Counted from the first letter of the stretch, positions 22,430 to 35,001 are shown. The stretch: 64,000 nucleotides of DNA from Marthasterias glacialis (GCA_911728455.2 OU452222.1:1852001-1916000), one strand, 5' to 3'. Notes: generated from the letters alone by a model not told the origin. Numbers and translations: made by a program.

Positions 22430-25400
22430 ATGTCGCAAAAACACCTTAGACTCGGTAAGTAATTCCATTAATGGGGTAGAACAATCAATCAAAATTATAG
22501 GCCTTAATGGTAAACTGAACCGTAACACCGAGCAGCGGACAGTCACTGTGAGTCAGTCTGTTCTGGAGAACGAATCTGAATCAACATTAAACAGCAAGGA
22601 TACACTGTACACATTTTGAAATAACTTATGAACCGTCATGACCGTCCGTGTGAACTTTCTATTTAGATGAACACAATAAAGTTAAAACAACATAAAGAAA
22701 GCACAAAATCATGAAACAGCAGTTTGTGTGTCTTTCATATGTGAACCTGGTCTGCAGGAAGGGTTGGGGTGGCGGCGGGGGGTAAGGGGAAAACACAGGC
22801 CGGGGTGAGATCTTGGATTCAAAATAATACAAGTTCAACTACTCCTGTTTCACAATTTCTGTGTAGAGGGTATGCACAGACGTTTTCCTACAGTAAACTT
22901 ACAGCCGTTTTGACCTCCGTTGGGGGCGCTGTTGCACATATCCCCTAGACCCATATCTCTATGGATGGGACTCATGATGTCAGACGCATAAGGTCTATTG
23001 AAAACGTTGAGGCTTGAGGCGGGGGGGGGGGGGGGTTGTTGGGGTATTAGTATTTACTGCATCAGTAACAAAATAATTTGACTAAATTTCACGAACACTC
23101 AGGTGACCCTCTTCCACCACTGACGGAAGGAAAGATGCATCTCTTCAGCATGAAGTACTGCCCTTATGCGGAACGTTCTCGCTTGGCGCTCTCAATGAAA
23201 GGTCTCAGGTAGGTTAATGAGGCAGTAAAAACTTTACCTGGATCAAGTTGACCTGTACATGTATGTAATCGTGATAATTCAGTTTTTCAAATAAACGATC
23301 AAATGTTTTACTTGTCCTATTACTCCCTTGGGCTGGCGGTTAGCTCTCTTGATTCATGGTAAGACTGGTTTTCCAGTCTAGTTTCTCCCCTTATGACTTA
23401 GCACTGCAGTTGTGTGTTGTGTGCGTCCAGCATTCATACGAACAGTCTTGACCTGTGAAGCTATTTGTATGCAAATGAGGCATCCAAGGCAACCGATTAC
23501 ATAAGGCGAAATGAAGTATTTGTTGTGGATTGGTTTAACCAGGCTGGCCAATAAGGATTGGTTTTGTAACTTTCAACCGTTGGGGGCTGCTTTCTGAGTG
23601 GCTGAATGTTTGGCAGGTGCAAAGTTAGCATCACTATGTCCCGGCTTTTGTTTGCAAGTGTGATAATGTCAAAGATCCGTTTCCGTTCCTACAAAAAGAA
23701 AGGCCAAGAAAAACAAGATGGCTGAAAATAAGGACACCCTGATAAAGGTCTATTGAGCTTGTTTGACTGAGTGTGAGATGTGGTATCTGAGTGAAAGAAA
23801 TTTGGAACCAAGTAATTTGCACCCCCTGAAGAAGACGTGATATCTAACATTTGTATGATTTGACTTGTGTTTCTTCTAGTTTTGAGGAGGTGAACTGTAA
23901 CCTAAGGGAGAAACCAGAATTTCTGCTGGAGAGGCATCCAGATGGGAAAGTGCCGGTGCTAGAAATCAACGGGAAGGTCATCATTGAGTCCGCTGTCATC
24001 AACGACCTTTTGGATGACCTTTACCCTGACCCACCTCTCTACCCTAAAGACCCATATGCGAAGGCTGAGGATAAAATCGTCATGGAAACATTTTCATCCA
24101 AGGTACAAATCCAGACAATATCTGTAATGTTGCTGTCAAACATACGATTAAACATTTTGGTAATAATTTTCTTTTCTTTTTTTCAAATATAGAAATATCT
24201 GCTATTTTAGTTTTATTCATTTAAATTTGTTTATGGGGAACAGCAACAAACACAAGTGCAGGTTTGCAAAGAACCAATGTCGTTATAAAATCCTTCATTG
24301 TAAACACTGATAAAATCACATCGAACCACATGCCAGGAATCAAGGAATGTTTGATCTTGCCTGTCTAGTTCTGAACTCACAAGGAAAAAGTGGGAATAGT
24401 TACTTATAGCTCTGGTAGGACATCAGTCTCCGTTATCCTGTTGGTAAGTGATGACGTTTTGGAGCCGGAAGTGTAATGTAAACCAATGGTGTACATAGAT
24501 GCGCGTGAACGTTCGTTACACTGCACTTCCGACTCCAAAACATCATCACTTACCAACAGGATAGTATTACTGAGACTGTCCTACCAGGGCTAGGGTAGTT
24601 ACTCAGAGTAGACTGTTGAACAACTCTAATCAAGAGAAGTACCAGTGAGTTGCCCCTCGGTTCCCCATGAAGGAATAAAATTAACCCAAAGGAAAAACCA
24701 GAACTACTCACCCTTTCTGTGTTTACCTAGAGGAAGCTGGAACTACTGTTTCAAGCAGTAGTGCAGCATCTACTTCTGGCTGTTCACCTCACTGACCCAA
24801 TTAGTTCATCAACGCCGTTAACAACAATGTTAAAATATTCAAACAGTGAAAATGATGTGTGTTTTTTCCCCCAATTTTAGACCCTAAACTTTGAAAACCT
24901 TTAAATGGAGCATTACCCAAATGCTCACTGTTTCTTAATTTCTGTTGTCGTCTTTCAACAAGGTGATACCAAATTTCTACAAGTATGCGAGGTCGGGAGG
25001 TCAAGACAAGGAGGGACTGGAGAAACTTATTGCTGGTCTTGAAATCTTTGGTGCAGAACTGAAGAAAAGAGGCACTCCATTCTTTGGTGGTAAGTACTCC
25101 TCACTGCAGGTTTACAGCTCCGTAAAAGGGTACAGGGTACCAGCTGAGCAAGTTTCATCAAGCTGTTTTAAGCACACAGCTTTACAAAGCACAGAAACTG
25201 CTTACCAGTCAAAATCTCTTGTTGTGTTTTGACCCAGTTCACCTAACGTCATCAAGCTATAAATCGTGGTTGCATCATTTTGGGAGTCCGATTCCCCGTG
25301 TGTTACTGTTCATCTTTGAGAGGACAAGGTCATTTTCATTTTGCAAAGGGCACTTCCATTGGAAAATCTTAAAGTCTGTGGGAAACTTTTGAAGGGGCAC

Positions 25401-26673
25401 CAAGGCCAAGACCATGGCAGAAGAGGCCATGGCCTCCGTGTAATTCCAAGCCTGGCAGTGCGTATTAGACACGCGCCATATCTTTACATGCAACTAGGGT
25501 AGATGCGTGTAGGGTTGATTAGTAAAGGGTAGATGCATGTAGGGTTATTTTTACAGGGTAGATGCGTGTAGGGTTATTTTTACAGGGTAGATGCGTGTAG
25601 GGTTGATTTGTGCATGGTGGGCACTAGTACAGTAGAGGTTTTTTGTACAGGGTAGATGCGTGTAGTTTTTTTGTACAAGGTACATGTATGGGTGTTGATC
25701 TATTTTGTACAAGGTAGATGGTTGTAAAGATTTTTTATAGGGTACTTTTCTTTATGTAGAGCATAACGCAGTGCCATAACCAACATGTGCGGGCGCCCTA
25801 GCATGGTCTTTTTTTTTCAGATTTCTGTGTAGAGTGTATGTAGTCTACACGGTGCAGGGGGCTGAATTTCTCTGTAGAGTGTAGGTAGTCTACACGGTGC
25901 AGGGGGCTGAATTTCTCTGTAGAGTGTAGGTAGTCTACACGGTGCAGGGGGTTGAATTTCTGTGTAGAGTGTAGGTAGTCTACACGGTACAGGGGGTGGA
26001 AAATCTTGCCACATATCAAGCACCAAATGTCAAAATGGCAGACCATAAACAGACAGCACCAGCCGTGTGTGACATAAGAGGCTGAGGGGATCTATAGGCC
26101 CCTTTTTGCTTGGGAATGGTTCCCAACAAATCCCTGCTTATTTAAGGAAATAGGTCCGAGTCTTGGGAGAACTACCACATACTTTTAGATCATCAACAAC
26201 GATCTGATGTAGTGCCATGTCTAAAAACAAAAACAAAGATCGATTATATCCAGCTCAGCACAGGCTTAAGATTGAGGACCCGCTATCATTATAGATCGCG
26301 CCATTGCAATCGGTCTTTAAATAAAGACTGTCTAACATGTCCCAAGGTAGCCAGCTAAGCGCATAGACCGGTTTAAGACCGCTTGGTTCAATCTGCCAAA
26401 GGTTTACAAATCTTCTATTTATATTGATATTTGTTTCGCTTCTTGTCAGGTCAACAGCCAGGCATGGTAGACCTCAATACCTGGCCATTTAATGAGCGTT
26501 TTGTTGTCTCTGATGAGCTCACCGATCTCATCAAGAAAAAGCTCCCGGAGCTTGATGCTTACTGCAGACGGATGGAAGCCCACCCAGCCATCAAGCCGAT
26601 CCTGAACAGCAAAGAAGTTCATCGTGAATTTGCCAAAGGTTACAAAACTGGCACTTTCCAGTATGACTTTTGA
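22430..26673 (+). CDS. GSTO: Glutathione S-transferase omega, complete (5 exons, 234 aa)
   Basis: Cytosolic omega-class GST, a thioltransferase and dehydroascorbate reductase family. Exons are 22430-22454, 23103-23208, 23880-24102, 24963-25089 and 26450-26673; all borders are GT-AG and phases join to an open frame of 234 codons, against 241 in human GSTO1. The N-terminal thioredoxin fold shows MHLFSMKYCPYAERSRLAL; Cys28 is the expected omega-class active-site cysteine in place of Tyr or Ser. KVPVLEINGKVIIES supplies the cis-proline and the Glu-Ser pair that bind glutathione. The helical C-terminal domain includes KKRGTPFFGG and a WPFNERF motif. The start is the first ATG of the frame, just before the splice donor in a nine-codon first exon. 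I saw no convincing polyadenylation signal close downstream. Whether it is GSTO1 or GSTO2-like cannot be told. Confidence 0.95.
22870..23006. mobile_element. MITE fragment, gcataaggtctat end
   Basis: The right end gtcagacgcataaggtctat and an internal gttttgacctc piece recur at 56208-56357, where both ends are present; related fragments lie at 51505-51560 and 52440-52600. It sits in intron 1 of the GST gene, with a 17-base G-run just after it (about 23019). Confidence 0.6.
24436..24561. mobile_element. Family D foldback MITE with TA duplication (copy 1)
   Basis: Near-perfect palindromic ends: tcctgttggtaagtgatgac on the left and the matching gtcatcacttaccaacagga (one mismatch in the arm) on the right, flanked by TA on both sides (24434-24435, 24562-24563). 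A less perfect outer inverted repeat (ctggtaggaca near 24412 with tgtcctaccag near 24580) encloses it. It lies in intron 3 of the GST gene. A second copy is at 38935-39063. Confidence 0.8.
25310..25470. repeat. Family F dispersed repeat (piece 1)
   Basis: Contains aaggtcattttcattttgca, gggcacttccat and aggggcaccaaggc. Related blocks occur at 30345-30510, 35660-35805, 55500-55650 and 60545-60610. It lies in intron 4 of the GST gene. Its ends are not clear enough to assign a class. Confidence 0.6.
25495..25750 (+). repeat. ~31-36-bp minisatellite
   Basis: The motif gggtagatgcgtgtagggtt recurs about seven times with slightly variable linkers of t-rich sequence (ttatttttaca, tgatttgt). It lies in intron 4 of the GST gene. 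Confidence 0.85.
25821..25997. repeat. 45-bp minisatellite, 4 copies
   Basis: atttctgtgt/atttctctgt recurs at 25821, 25866, 25911 and 25956, an exact 45-bp period. Each copy contains a small hairpin, gtgtaga and tctacac around about ten bases. Since 45 is a multiple of three, the minus strand stays open as a 15-residue repeat, which is a by-product and not evidence of a protein. It lies in intron 4 of the GST gene. Confidence 0.9.
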
Positions 26674-29123
26674 CTACAGGGTGAATCCATACAAAACAGC
26701 AGACAGGAAAGAAAAGCTGCCATTGCTAAACTTTAATCCTATTTTATAGTCATTTTATGTAACACAAAAATCAATTCCTTCATAATTACATAGATAATAA
26801 GTGTGATAAGCACTTTAGTTGCTTTTATACATCGGTGGTAAACAAGGTTTTCCTTTTACGTTACATATAAACATATTTTTATCTGTTAAATTTTGATACT
26901 TAAATCATTGTGACAGTTCATTAGTAGGTACAACTGTAGAATGCAGGGCCACTGTAAAAGCCATTCATAAATACCCCAGACAGTTTAGGCAGTCCTATTG
27001 GTTGAAAGATGGTCACATGACTGTATGTATAGCCACTTTAAGAGCCATCTAAGAAAATTAGTGGTGTAGAGGATTGTTTAATAATACTTTTTCTTTTTCC
27101 CCCTACACGGGTGTGTGATAAGCACTGTATACTTGGTGCTTTCCCCGAGTCCTGTGGGAAAACAAAGCCACATGCATACTACTCGAGTGGGATTCGAACC
27201 CAGAAACCGCAAAAGTGCCACAAGCTCCTGCATGTTTACATCCCATTTCAGGAGATCATGCAGTAACGCTCCAGAACTAGAACCCAACATTCTAGAGCAG
27301 ATGTCTCAACCACCAAAGACAACTGAGCGTGCCCAGTGACAATAGGCCAGTTTAACAAAGGGAACACAGTCGTAGCCCTTAAAACGATTAGTGGCCCTGT
27401 ATTTTGTAGTTCTTAATGTTTTAGTGATTGACAAATCCCAGTGGTGAATTTTGTTAATCTCTTGGCGTCTGCTGACTTTGTGTGTACACTCGGGTTATTT
27501 TAAGCAAGATACAACCTTTTGTAATTCTAAAACTCAGTTTTTTTCAAGTAAATGCTAACTTTGGAGATGCAACCTTCTGCATCGACACAAAGATATATGG
27601 TTTGTAGTAGCATTGTTTTTTTTTATGTATACCACTAGTGCGAGTGGGATAACAAATTTATCAATCAACAAACTTGCCACACAGAAAGAAGTTGATACAA
27701 AGCAAAACTGTTATACCTAATTGAAATGCTGTGATTGTTTCTAAAAGTGTCAACAATGGCGACATTTTAAAATGATTTAAAACAACATGAATGTCAGAAT
27801 GTTATATTCTTGAAAATGTTGAACATAACGTTAGACTTAAGGACTTCTGTACTGATAAACATTGACAGTAAGTTCTTTAGTTAACAAACATTAAAGGTAG
27901 AATAAAGCAGTGGTATTCATAATTTGTTTTCTTCATATTTTTAATATCAGTCTTAAAGCTCACTGTTTATGAAGTTCATACCAGTACCAATTTTCCAGAG
28001 AAATCTGAAAAGTCGAGAAAATAGAATTTGAAAACCTCGATTTTAATTTTGACTGTAACAATCAAAACAAAGGACAATGTGTTTACATGCTGAACAGTGT
28101 GCACATTTTTTCACTATTTTCTCATGACTCGAATGACGGATTGAGCCTAAGTTTTTACTTTTTTTTTTTCAAGTACATATCAAATCACAAAAAAGTAAGA
28201 ACACTGCACTATCAGCTTTACCAATCCTATATTTGACCTCTAAATGGGATGCATCAAGTGCGTACGCGTGTGACATGTGCCCACAACACACAGTATGCAA
28301 TTTAGGATTTGGCTGTGGTACATAGGTATATATACCATGGCTATTGCCCAATCAAAAGCAAGGACTCAAGCTTGGTAGAGGATATCTAATATTTTTTCTA
28401 TTGAGAATTATGTGTGATTAAATATGCTGAAATATGATTAAACTGCATATTAAAGGTTAATTTTGTTTCTTCATCATCTATTAAAAAGAATTAATGCTGG
28501 AAATAAAATGGTACTTTTGTAACACATGTGTCACGTTTGTTCACAAAGACTAATCTATATTTGTGTTTTTCGAGATTTATGATTTGATTTGGTTTTATGA
28601 TAACTCCACAAATTAGCCCTGTCCAATCAAAACAAAGCCCACCCAACACTGTCCGTCTCTCGTATCGTATGGCCAGTTGCCTAAAAGTGAAAAAACACAC
28701 AGTAAAATGTGAACTTTTTAAACTCAATAAGCTAATTAAACCATTCAGAAATAAAAACAACAAAACTAATTTTTTTTTGTATGAGGTAACTGTGATATTT
28801 TTTGACTTTATTGTATGTGGCCATACATAATATAAGAGCCAATAAATAACCGATTTTCACATGTGGGTTACCCGTTCAAGAAACACCCCTTTTCTGCTTG
28901 GTTTTAGTCTTTAAACTAATCGATGATGTCGTCATTCATAATTGATAATAGATGCATTACTCACTCTCCAAAGATATCCCTATTTCTATGCTTATCTCAT
29001 GCTTACAACGCAAACTGAACTTAGTAAACAAAGTTCACACGTGATCAAGGTCACATGATGATCGATGACGCATACAGCGCTGGCGTTTTGTGAGACTCCG
29101 TTTTGTGGAGAAAAAAAACCAAG
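26674..29123. other. Intergenic region between GST and PIP4P genes
   Basis: It contains the GST 3' flank, a family B element (27892-28242) and the PIP4P 5' flank. No other exon was recognised. Around 27160-27330 the sequence gggattcgaaccca resembles the complement of a tRNA B box, but no full tRNA or SINE could be framed. Confidence 0.55.
27892..28242. mobile_element. Family B element (copy 2)
   Basis: It shares with 37411-37778, in the same orientation, the run aaggacaatgtgtttacatg, the segments tgtgcaca and ttttcactattttc, and cgacggattgagcc; it ends in ttaccaatcctat. The left border is less sure than the right. Confidence 0.7.
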
Positions 29124-32100
29124 ATGGCGGATTCGAGACGGGAGGAGAGTGAACCTCTCTTGAGTAACTCCGAAAACAGCGAAAATGAGTTGATTGCGCC
29201 ATCGGCCCCGTCGCTACCTCCAATAAATTCAACAGGTAAACATTTGGTCTCGTTCTAAGCGGCGTAGTTTGTAACCGATTGTTTGTAAAGCGGAGGAAAA
29301 AAACTGCCGTTGGATGATCCGGTTGTTCTTCCTGTATTTGTAATTTGTATCGTATGTTTTGTAATGGTGTTCGGAGGTCACTAAGACGAGTCGACCTACT
29401 GTAGGGATAAGTCGACCTGACTGCGAAACCTACTGTTTTTGACAGTTACAGTATTGACATTTTATTTGAAGTGTTAATAAGTGTCATGATCATTTAAGAA
29501 ACTGGCAGTCTGGGTATAGTCATCACCTTTTTAAAAGTGATCATTTGTGTCAAGATTAGAGCTAGAGGCAGAGCAAAGCAAACCATTCGCCTATATTCGG
29601 GTTTCGGCAATCAAATGACACTTTTTTTATGGCAGTGCCAGTGGATTTGTACCACCAGTGCGACGGTAAAACTTCTGAAACGCTATTTTTACTGTACCGC
29701 AATTTCAGACATTATTTCCATCTACAAAAATCCTCAAGAACCACATTTACAAATTAGGAAAAGAAAAGGTAATATTTCTGAATAATCTATCCATTTAAAT
29801 GTAGGACTCTAGGAGTAGGATTTTTTTAGGAGTAAAATTTTAATAAAAACTAAAAAATTTGGCCTACGTTCTTATTTTTTGAGTAAAAAAAAAACATTAC
29901 ATGTGATTGTGAGAGCCATTTAACCATTCACTGTCGCCAGTAAAACCTTTGTGTAATTCTAGGCCTGTTTTTTACCTGTAAGTCTTCCGATTTTTATTTT
30001 CAATAAGAGTATAAACAGATGTGATGGTATAAAACTTCACTTTCTTTCCCATTTAAAGAAATTGAACCAACAGCAGGCGATGTCCCGCCGCCACCCATTC
30101 AACCCGGGGAGTTACCCCCGCCTTACTCTCCCTCACCGGAGGGCGGGGTGCCCATGATCAACTGTCGAGTCTGTCAGGCCATGATAAACCTGGAAGGGCG
30201 GATGCACCAGCATGTTGTGAAATGCAGCGTTTGTAATGAAGCAACGGTAAGGCCAATGCTAGCATGCTGGGTTTTTTTTAATACAAATTTGTGTCCATTG
30301 AGCCCTTACACACACATGTACCCACTCTCCAACAGTAAGCTTCGTTTTTGAAAGGGCAAGGGCACCAAGGCATTTTCTCCTTGGTTGGTAAAGGGCACCT
30401 CTATGAGGAAATTGTAAATTTCTATTGTAACATTTCAAGGGCACCAAGGCAATGACCAGGGGCAACGGAGGCAATTGCCTCAGTTGCCTCCGTAAAGTAT
30501 CAGGCATGCTCCAATTTGGGAGTCAAGTCGTCGCCTAAAATGTGCACTACACTGTATAACACAGCCACATTGACTGCTGAAAGGGCACAACTAATATTAC
30601 TGTAATGATGACATCAGGTGAATTGGGTCATTTCCGGATTATAACGTAAATCATAATTATTATAATAATTACATTAATATTAATTACAGTGTTAATAATA
30701 ACAGCGGGACTAATGCTGGCATCTATGTTGAGCAATTTGTTCATGAAAACAAAATAAAAAAAAACCTCACAGCCCTTATAATTGCACCTGGTCATGAATA
30801 TTGATTTTTCTTCAGCCAATCAAAGAAGCGCCAGCGGGAAAGAAGTATGTCCGCTGTCCGTGTAATTGTCTGCTCATCTGCAAACTGTCATCCAAGCGAA
30901 TCGCATGCCCTCGAGCAAACTGGTAGGTTGGCATTCCATGAACTCTAGCCCAGGAGTGAACAAGGCAAATGAATCTCTTAAAACCGCCTACTTCACGTTA
31001 CGTAAATTTTCCAGTGAGTTGACCAATCAACAGCATGGGTTGTGTATGGCGGTACTTTTTACAGCACTAACTGTGTACATAAGTGCATTGTGTAGATGCG
31101 TTCACTACATGATATGAGATTGAAGGCTGGCATAGTTTATCAATCATTTAAAACTATGTTGGGTGATATTTCACTGATTGGTCAGACAGTAGGAGGGTAA
31201 ACCATCTCAACACTAAATTCACCAGTTTTGCCTGCATTTGATTGAATAATCAAAACAAAGCAGAACCAGCCTAACGTGTTAAGTAAAAAGTATTATTCAC
31301 TAGCCTGACATTGTGCATGGTGCAATGTTACATTCTAAACCGTGCATCCCTGTAGCCCTACTTAAGCAGCAGCATCATCAGCAGCCCAGCATTCTCCTGA
31401 AGACGTACAGAGTATACTGTTCGAAACGTCGAGACCCCAACAGCTCTTTTCAGAGCCACCACTCCTTTCTAAAAGAATTTTTCATACATGGTTGTACGCG
31501 CAAGTCTACTATTTAATTATAGTTCCTTATTTTTCACACCATGCAAAGCTTCAAACATCACTTACATTCTAAGGGTTTGATGAGTGGTTATTTACTTGTG
31601 TATTTCCCCCCCCCCCCATTATGTTACAGTAAGAGAGTCATCAATCTTACACCGATGGCTTCAATTGCGAATCCATCTGCTACTACTGTGAGTACTCCTG
31701 CTGGGTACCGAGTCATATGTGGCCACTGCAACGAGCGCTTCAGAGTAAGTAATCCACTCAGTTGGTGGGCAAGAGGAAAAATTTATAAGGTAGCCTTGCC
31801 TGTGGGGGTCGATGCTTTTTTACATGAGCCCAGCCCCTTGCATGGTGCAACCAAAAGCCAGGCAGGTATCATATATGTGAACCGCACGTGAATGTGTACA
31901 TGTGACGGCGTCATATAAAGTACTGTGGGGTTGATGTGGTTTTACAACCTCGTACAACAAGGCTGAACCAGAGCCTTGCCCCTACTCTGCTTGCACACGT
32001 ACCTCGCAGTACTGTGTGAGTGTCCCTTGACCTGTATGTCACAGTAACACCAGGACTGGCTGGGATCTGTGTCCCGGCCAGGCTCTACTTCCGCAGGCAC

Positions 32101-34550
32101 TGCGGACTCGTGCAGAGCCAAACAGTCTCAGGGAAATAGAACAAGGCTAAAGCTTGGCTAGAAAGCTGAATCGGTCCATTTAGGAAAAGGTTCTTCTTAC
32201 AATCTGTTTTTTAAAAAAAGCCCCTCTAGAGACTACACTATTTTTTAAACAATTAAATTATTCACTGGTTATTTTGTAACTTGTAGTCTTAAAAATTTCT
32301 TGACAAGTTGTTAAATCAGATATTCAATGTTTTCTTTTTTTTTTAAAGGGGAAGATGGGTTAGTGTGGTGAGGTTTTTTGTTTGAGGACCTTTCTTGGAA
32401 ACTGCAATAAGTTAAGGAAAAAAAAACAAATCTTGGAGTTCATTCTACAGATAACGAATTGTTTTTAAAAACGGAAATAAAAACCTGAGATTGTCACTGA
32501 CAATATTTTTTGGGGTGGCTTGGTACAGAATGGCCGTCATCGATTGGTTTCTTTCAAATGGTTCTACATGCAGACTTTGACACAACACTTATGTTAAGCC
32601 TCAGATCTTTTTAAACTGTTTTTGTTTAACCCGCAGTTCCCTCGCCCATCAGCATTAGCCAGGTGTCCCTATTGCCGAAGAGTGTAAGTGAACTAGAAAT
32701 GTTGTTTTGTTTTAGAAATGTAGATAGTTAACATAGGAAACATTGGAAATGGAACATTAAACCTCATGTGATCAGTGTGTTTCTTGGCAAAATCAGCCCA
32801 TGTCCCGAATTCCACAACAGTGGCATTTTGGGGCACACACACGCCGATGTAGAGAGTAGAGCCATTGCTCAAGGTGCTTCATTGAGAGTGGTAAACTGGA
32901 GAAGCCACCAGCTGGGCTCAATTGCAATGGAATTGGGGGCCACTGTTGGAAGTGATAAGTGTCTCAAACTTGGAGGATTTCTGCAGTGGCAATCTGTGGC
33001 ATTGATGGATCACAGTGACAGGAATGTGTGGCATGGTTTATCTCACCGTTGTGTGCCTAGCATATGAGAGATTTCGAGGCACTATGGGGTATGCACGTAG
33101 GAGGGTTAATGACATGACCTTTAGTTTGACCTTTTTGGTAGAGTGGGAGTAGGTCAAATCTTGCAACCATTTGCAGTTGTATGGCCATTTTCGGTCAAGC
33201 CGTTATGATCTTCATAATATGGTTAAAATCACTAGTTCATATTTTTGTTTGATTTGTTTTTAATTTGTAACGCGTAGGTCGTCCGTTGGTCATGCCTATG
33301 CCAAGAATAGATGTCTCATCTACATTGTGGTCGGGCTTATTTTCCTTGGAGCTGGAGTCGGCGTCACGGTAAATCAAATTCCTGTCACAGTTTTTGATAC
33401 AAAATTTGATCATATTTGTTGTGGCCTGCCAGTGTTCTTTGAAAATTAATTTTAGTAAAAAAAATTTCCTCTGAAGACAACTGACTGAACTGAAAACGTC
33501 GAGGCTATAAAGTAATGTTATTTCAGAACAAACTATTGAATGCTGAGTAGCAAGTATCTACAAAGCCATTGTAACAATTTTGACTTTTGAGAGAGTTTTG
33601 ATATGAAAAAACTCACAATGTTTGTGCTTTGCTGCAGGTCGGAACCTATTCCATGGCCGAAAATCAAGGTGGAATTTATGTGGTATGGATTGGTAAGTAA
33701 AATACATCCAATGAGATACACAATTGTGTACCCAAAGTTTGGGTAGTCAAGTGTACCTATTGGGTACCGGAGTCTTATATTGTGTACGTATCTACCAACA
33801 ATTAGGTACTCAAGGTGCTTATTGTATTATTTTTAAGGCAGGTTTTTGAGTTGTTGTTTTTTTTAATTATGAGAGCCATTTATATAGCACCTTATAAGGG
33901 TTTACAAGGTGCTGCGGCGCACTCAGCAGCCACTGCCAGAAACACCAGGGCAAACCCCTTCTCTTAGCAATAAGTATAACGGATTCTTTTACATGCTTTA
34001 CACAACACACAGGACCTGCAGCTTTATGGTTAAGTGTCTTGCTTAAGGACACAAGTGTCAAGACCGGGACTCAAACCCACACTCTGCTGATCAGAAACAC
34101 CAGAGCTTGAGTCCAGTGCGCTTGACCGCTCGGCCACGTCACGCCATTAGTACCAATTTGACCCTTTGTTGTACCTGTTTGTATCTGTTAGACTACCCTG
34201 TTTGCACCAACATGACCTTCAAGACTATACCCATTTGACAGTACCCATGAGATTTTGTTGTTAACCCATTTGATCCCTCGCTTGTACCAACAGCACCATT
34301 TAGTGTACCTGTTTGACCCCGCAGTTAACCCATTCAACCCACTTTTGCTCCCTATATCTTCCACTATCGTACATACTTGCTTCCCATTGATCCTATAACG
34401 TCCCTGAGTGTACCTGGATAAACAACGTTAATTTGGCTCCTCGTTTGTACCCATTTTACCCTAGGTGCCTTCATTGTCGGGATCTTAAACCTGATGCGAG
34501 GGATTTACTACGGCGTCATGAAAGTCAGCACCTTCGAAAATGGGGACTAA
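29124..34550 (+). CDS. PIP4P: PIP4P/TMEM55-type PI(4,5)P2 4-phosphatase, complete (8 exons, 266 aa)
   Basis: Late endosomal/lysosomal membrane lipid phosphatase family that removes the 4-phosphate of PI(4,5)P2. Exons are 29124-29235, 30059-30246, 30816-30922, 31630-31744, 32637-32683, 33278-33368, 33638-33692 and 34465-34550; all are GT-AG and in phase, giving 266 aa (human paralogues are about 257-277). An N-terminal dileucine-type EPLL and a proline-rich stretch ([10 protein letters not shown]) precede the cysteine-rich core: [44 protein letters not shown]. The catalytic CX5R motif is Cys122-KLSSK-Arg128. More paired cysteines follow ([16 protein letters not shown]), then two membrane segments ([35 protein letters not shown]). 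The ATG sits in an aagATGgcg context. Which vertebrate paralogue it matches best is undecided. Confidence 0.95.
30345..30510. repeat. Family F dispersed repeat (piece 2)
   Basis: It contains agggcacctctatgagg, gtaaatttctattg, cagggcaatgacc-like and aggcaattgcctc segments in the order seen at 35660-35805. It lies in intron 2 of the PIP4P gene. Confidence 0.65.
31022..31200 (+). repeat. Family E element with one 115-bp unit (copy 1)
   Basis: It starts near gaccaatcaacagcatgggt, includes ggttgtgtatgg and tgtgtagatgc, and ends gtcagacagtaggagggt. The same order is found at 48720-49080, 57785-58575 (reverse) and 62640-62832. It lies in intron 3 of the PIP4P gene. Confidence 0.7.
31397..31430 (+). 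other. Hammerhead-ribozyme-like motif (tentative)
   Basis: ctgaaga fits the CUGANGA core, followed by a stem II candidate (gtacag with ctgttc, one mismatch, loop agtata) and then gaaac-gtc, fitting the GAAA core plus cleavage-site triplet with a minimal stem III. Minimal hammerheads of this shape are known from Penelope-like retroelements. An extra c before stem II and the very short stem III keep confidence low. It lies in intron 3 of the PIP4P gene. Confidence 0.3.
33852..34145 (-). mobile_element. tRNA-derived SINE, nearly full length
   Basis: On the minus strand it starts with a tRNA-Leu/Ser-like head: a box A region gtggccgagcggtcaagcgc and a box B region gggtttgagtcccgg. The body runs through gtgtccttaagcaagacactt. 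The 3' end carries tataagg..gctatataaatggc and an A-rich tail. It lies in intron 7 of the PIP4P gene, 160 bp after exon 7. The tRNA-like head is directly visible; the exact parent tRNA is inference. Confidence 0.8.
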
Positions 34551-34995
34551 GAACTGACAAGGGATTAGGAGCACCACATCTCATAAAATCCTACACAGCT
34601 TGACCGAGAAAGACAGGCAGTGGGGGTAACCAAAGACAAGAGGTTATTATACAATCATGTTTTTTTTTGTTTTTTTCAGATTGAGCGATTGAAACTTAGC
34701 TGACAAGATCTCAATTAGCTTCTTTTTTTTTTTTTAAGATTCTGTACAACTGAACATATATCACTGATAATTCTCTAAAGTATTCTCTGGCGATTTTTTC
34801 TGAAAGTAAAGTTACTCAGATGGTATATGTAAATGGTATCTAATATTCCAAAGAGTCAATCAGCGTGATGGATGTAGATGCTTTCAAGAAATTTTGATAA
34901 GTTTCTACATAACGGTTAGAAAAGGGTTTTGAAATAGAAGGAAATTGTACAGAGTTGATTTGAATACTGTCACATGCACATATTTGTTTTCTGTT

Positions 34996-35001
34996 AATAA
35001 A
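34996..35001 (+). promoter_or_regulatory. Polyadenylation signal AATAAA of the PIP4P gene
   Basis: aataaa lies 446 bases past the stop codon in a T-rich 3' flank and is followed by a tgtg-rich stretch. It is the first good signal downstream of the stop. Confidence 0.65.

Noticed and set aside
25798-26046. Minus-strand repeat protein with a 15-residue period
   Set aside because: The frame is the direct result of a 45-bp minisatellite in a GST intron; a second frame is open too and there is no gene context.
27115-27339. tRNA-like segment around gggattcgaaccca
   Set aside because: Only a B-box-like stretch is present; no acceptor, D-arm or SINE body could be recognised.
32768-33067. 99-codon plus-strand frame
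   Set aside because: It lies wholly within a PIP4P intron, has no domain and no splice context.
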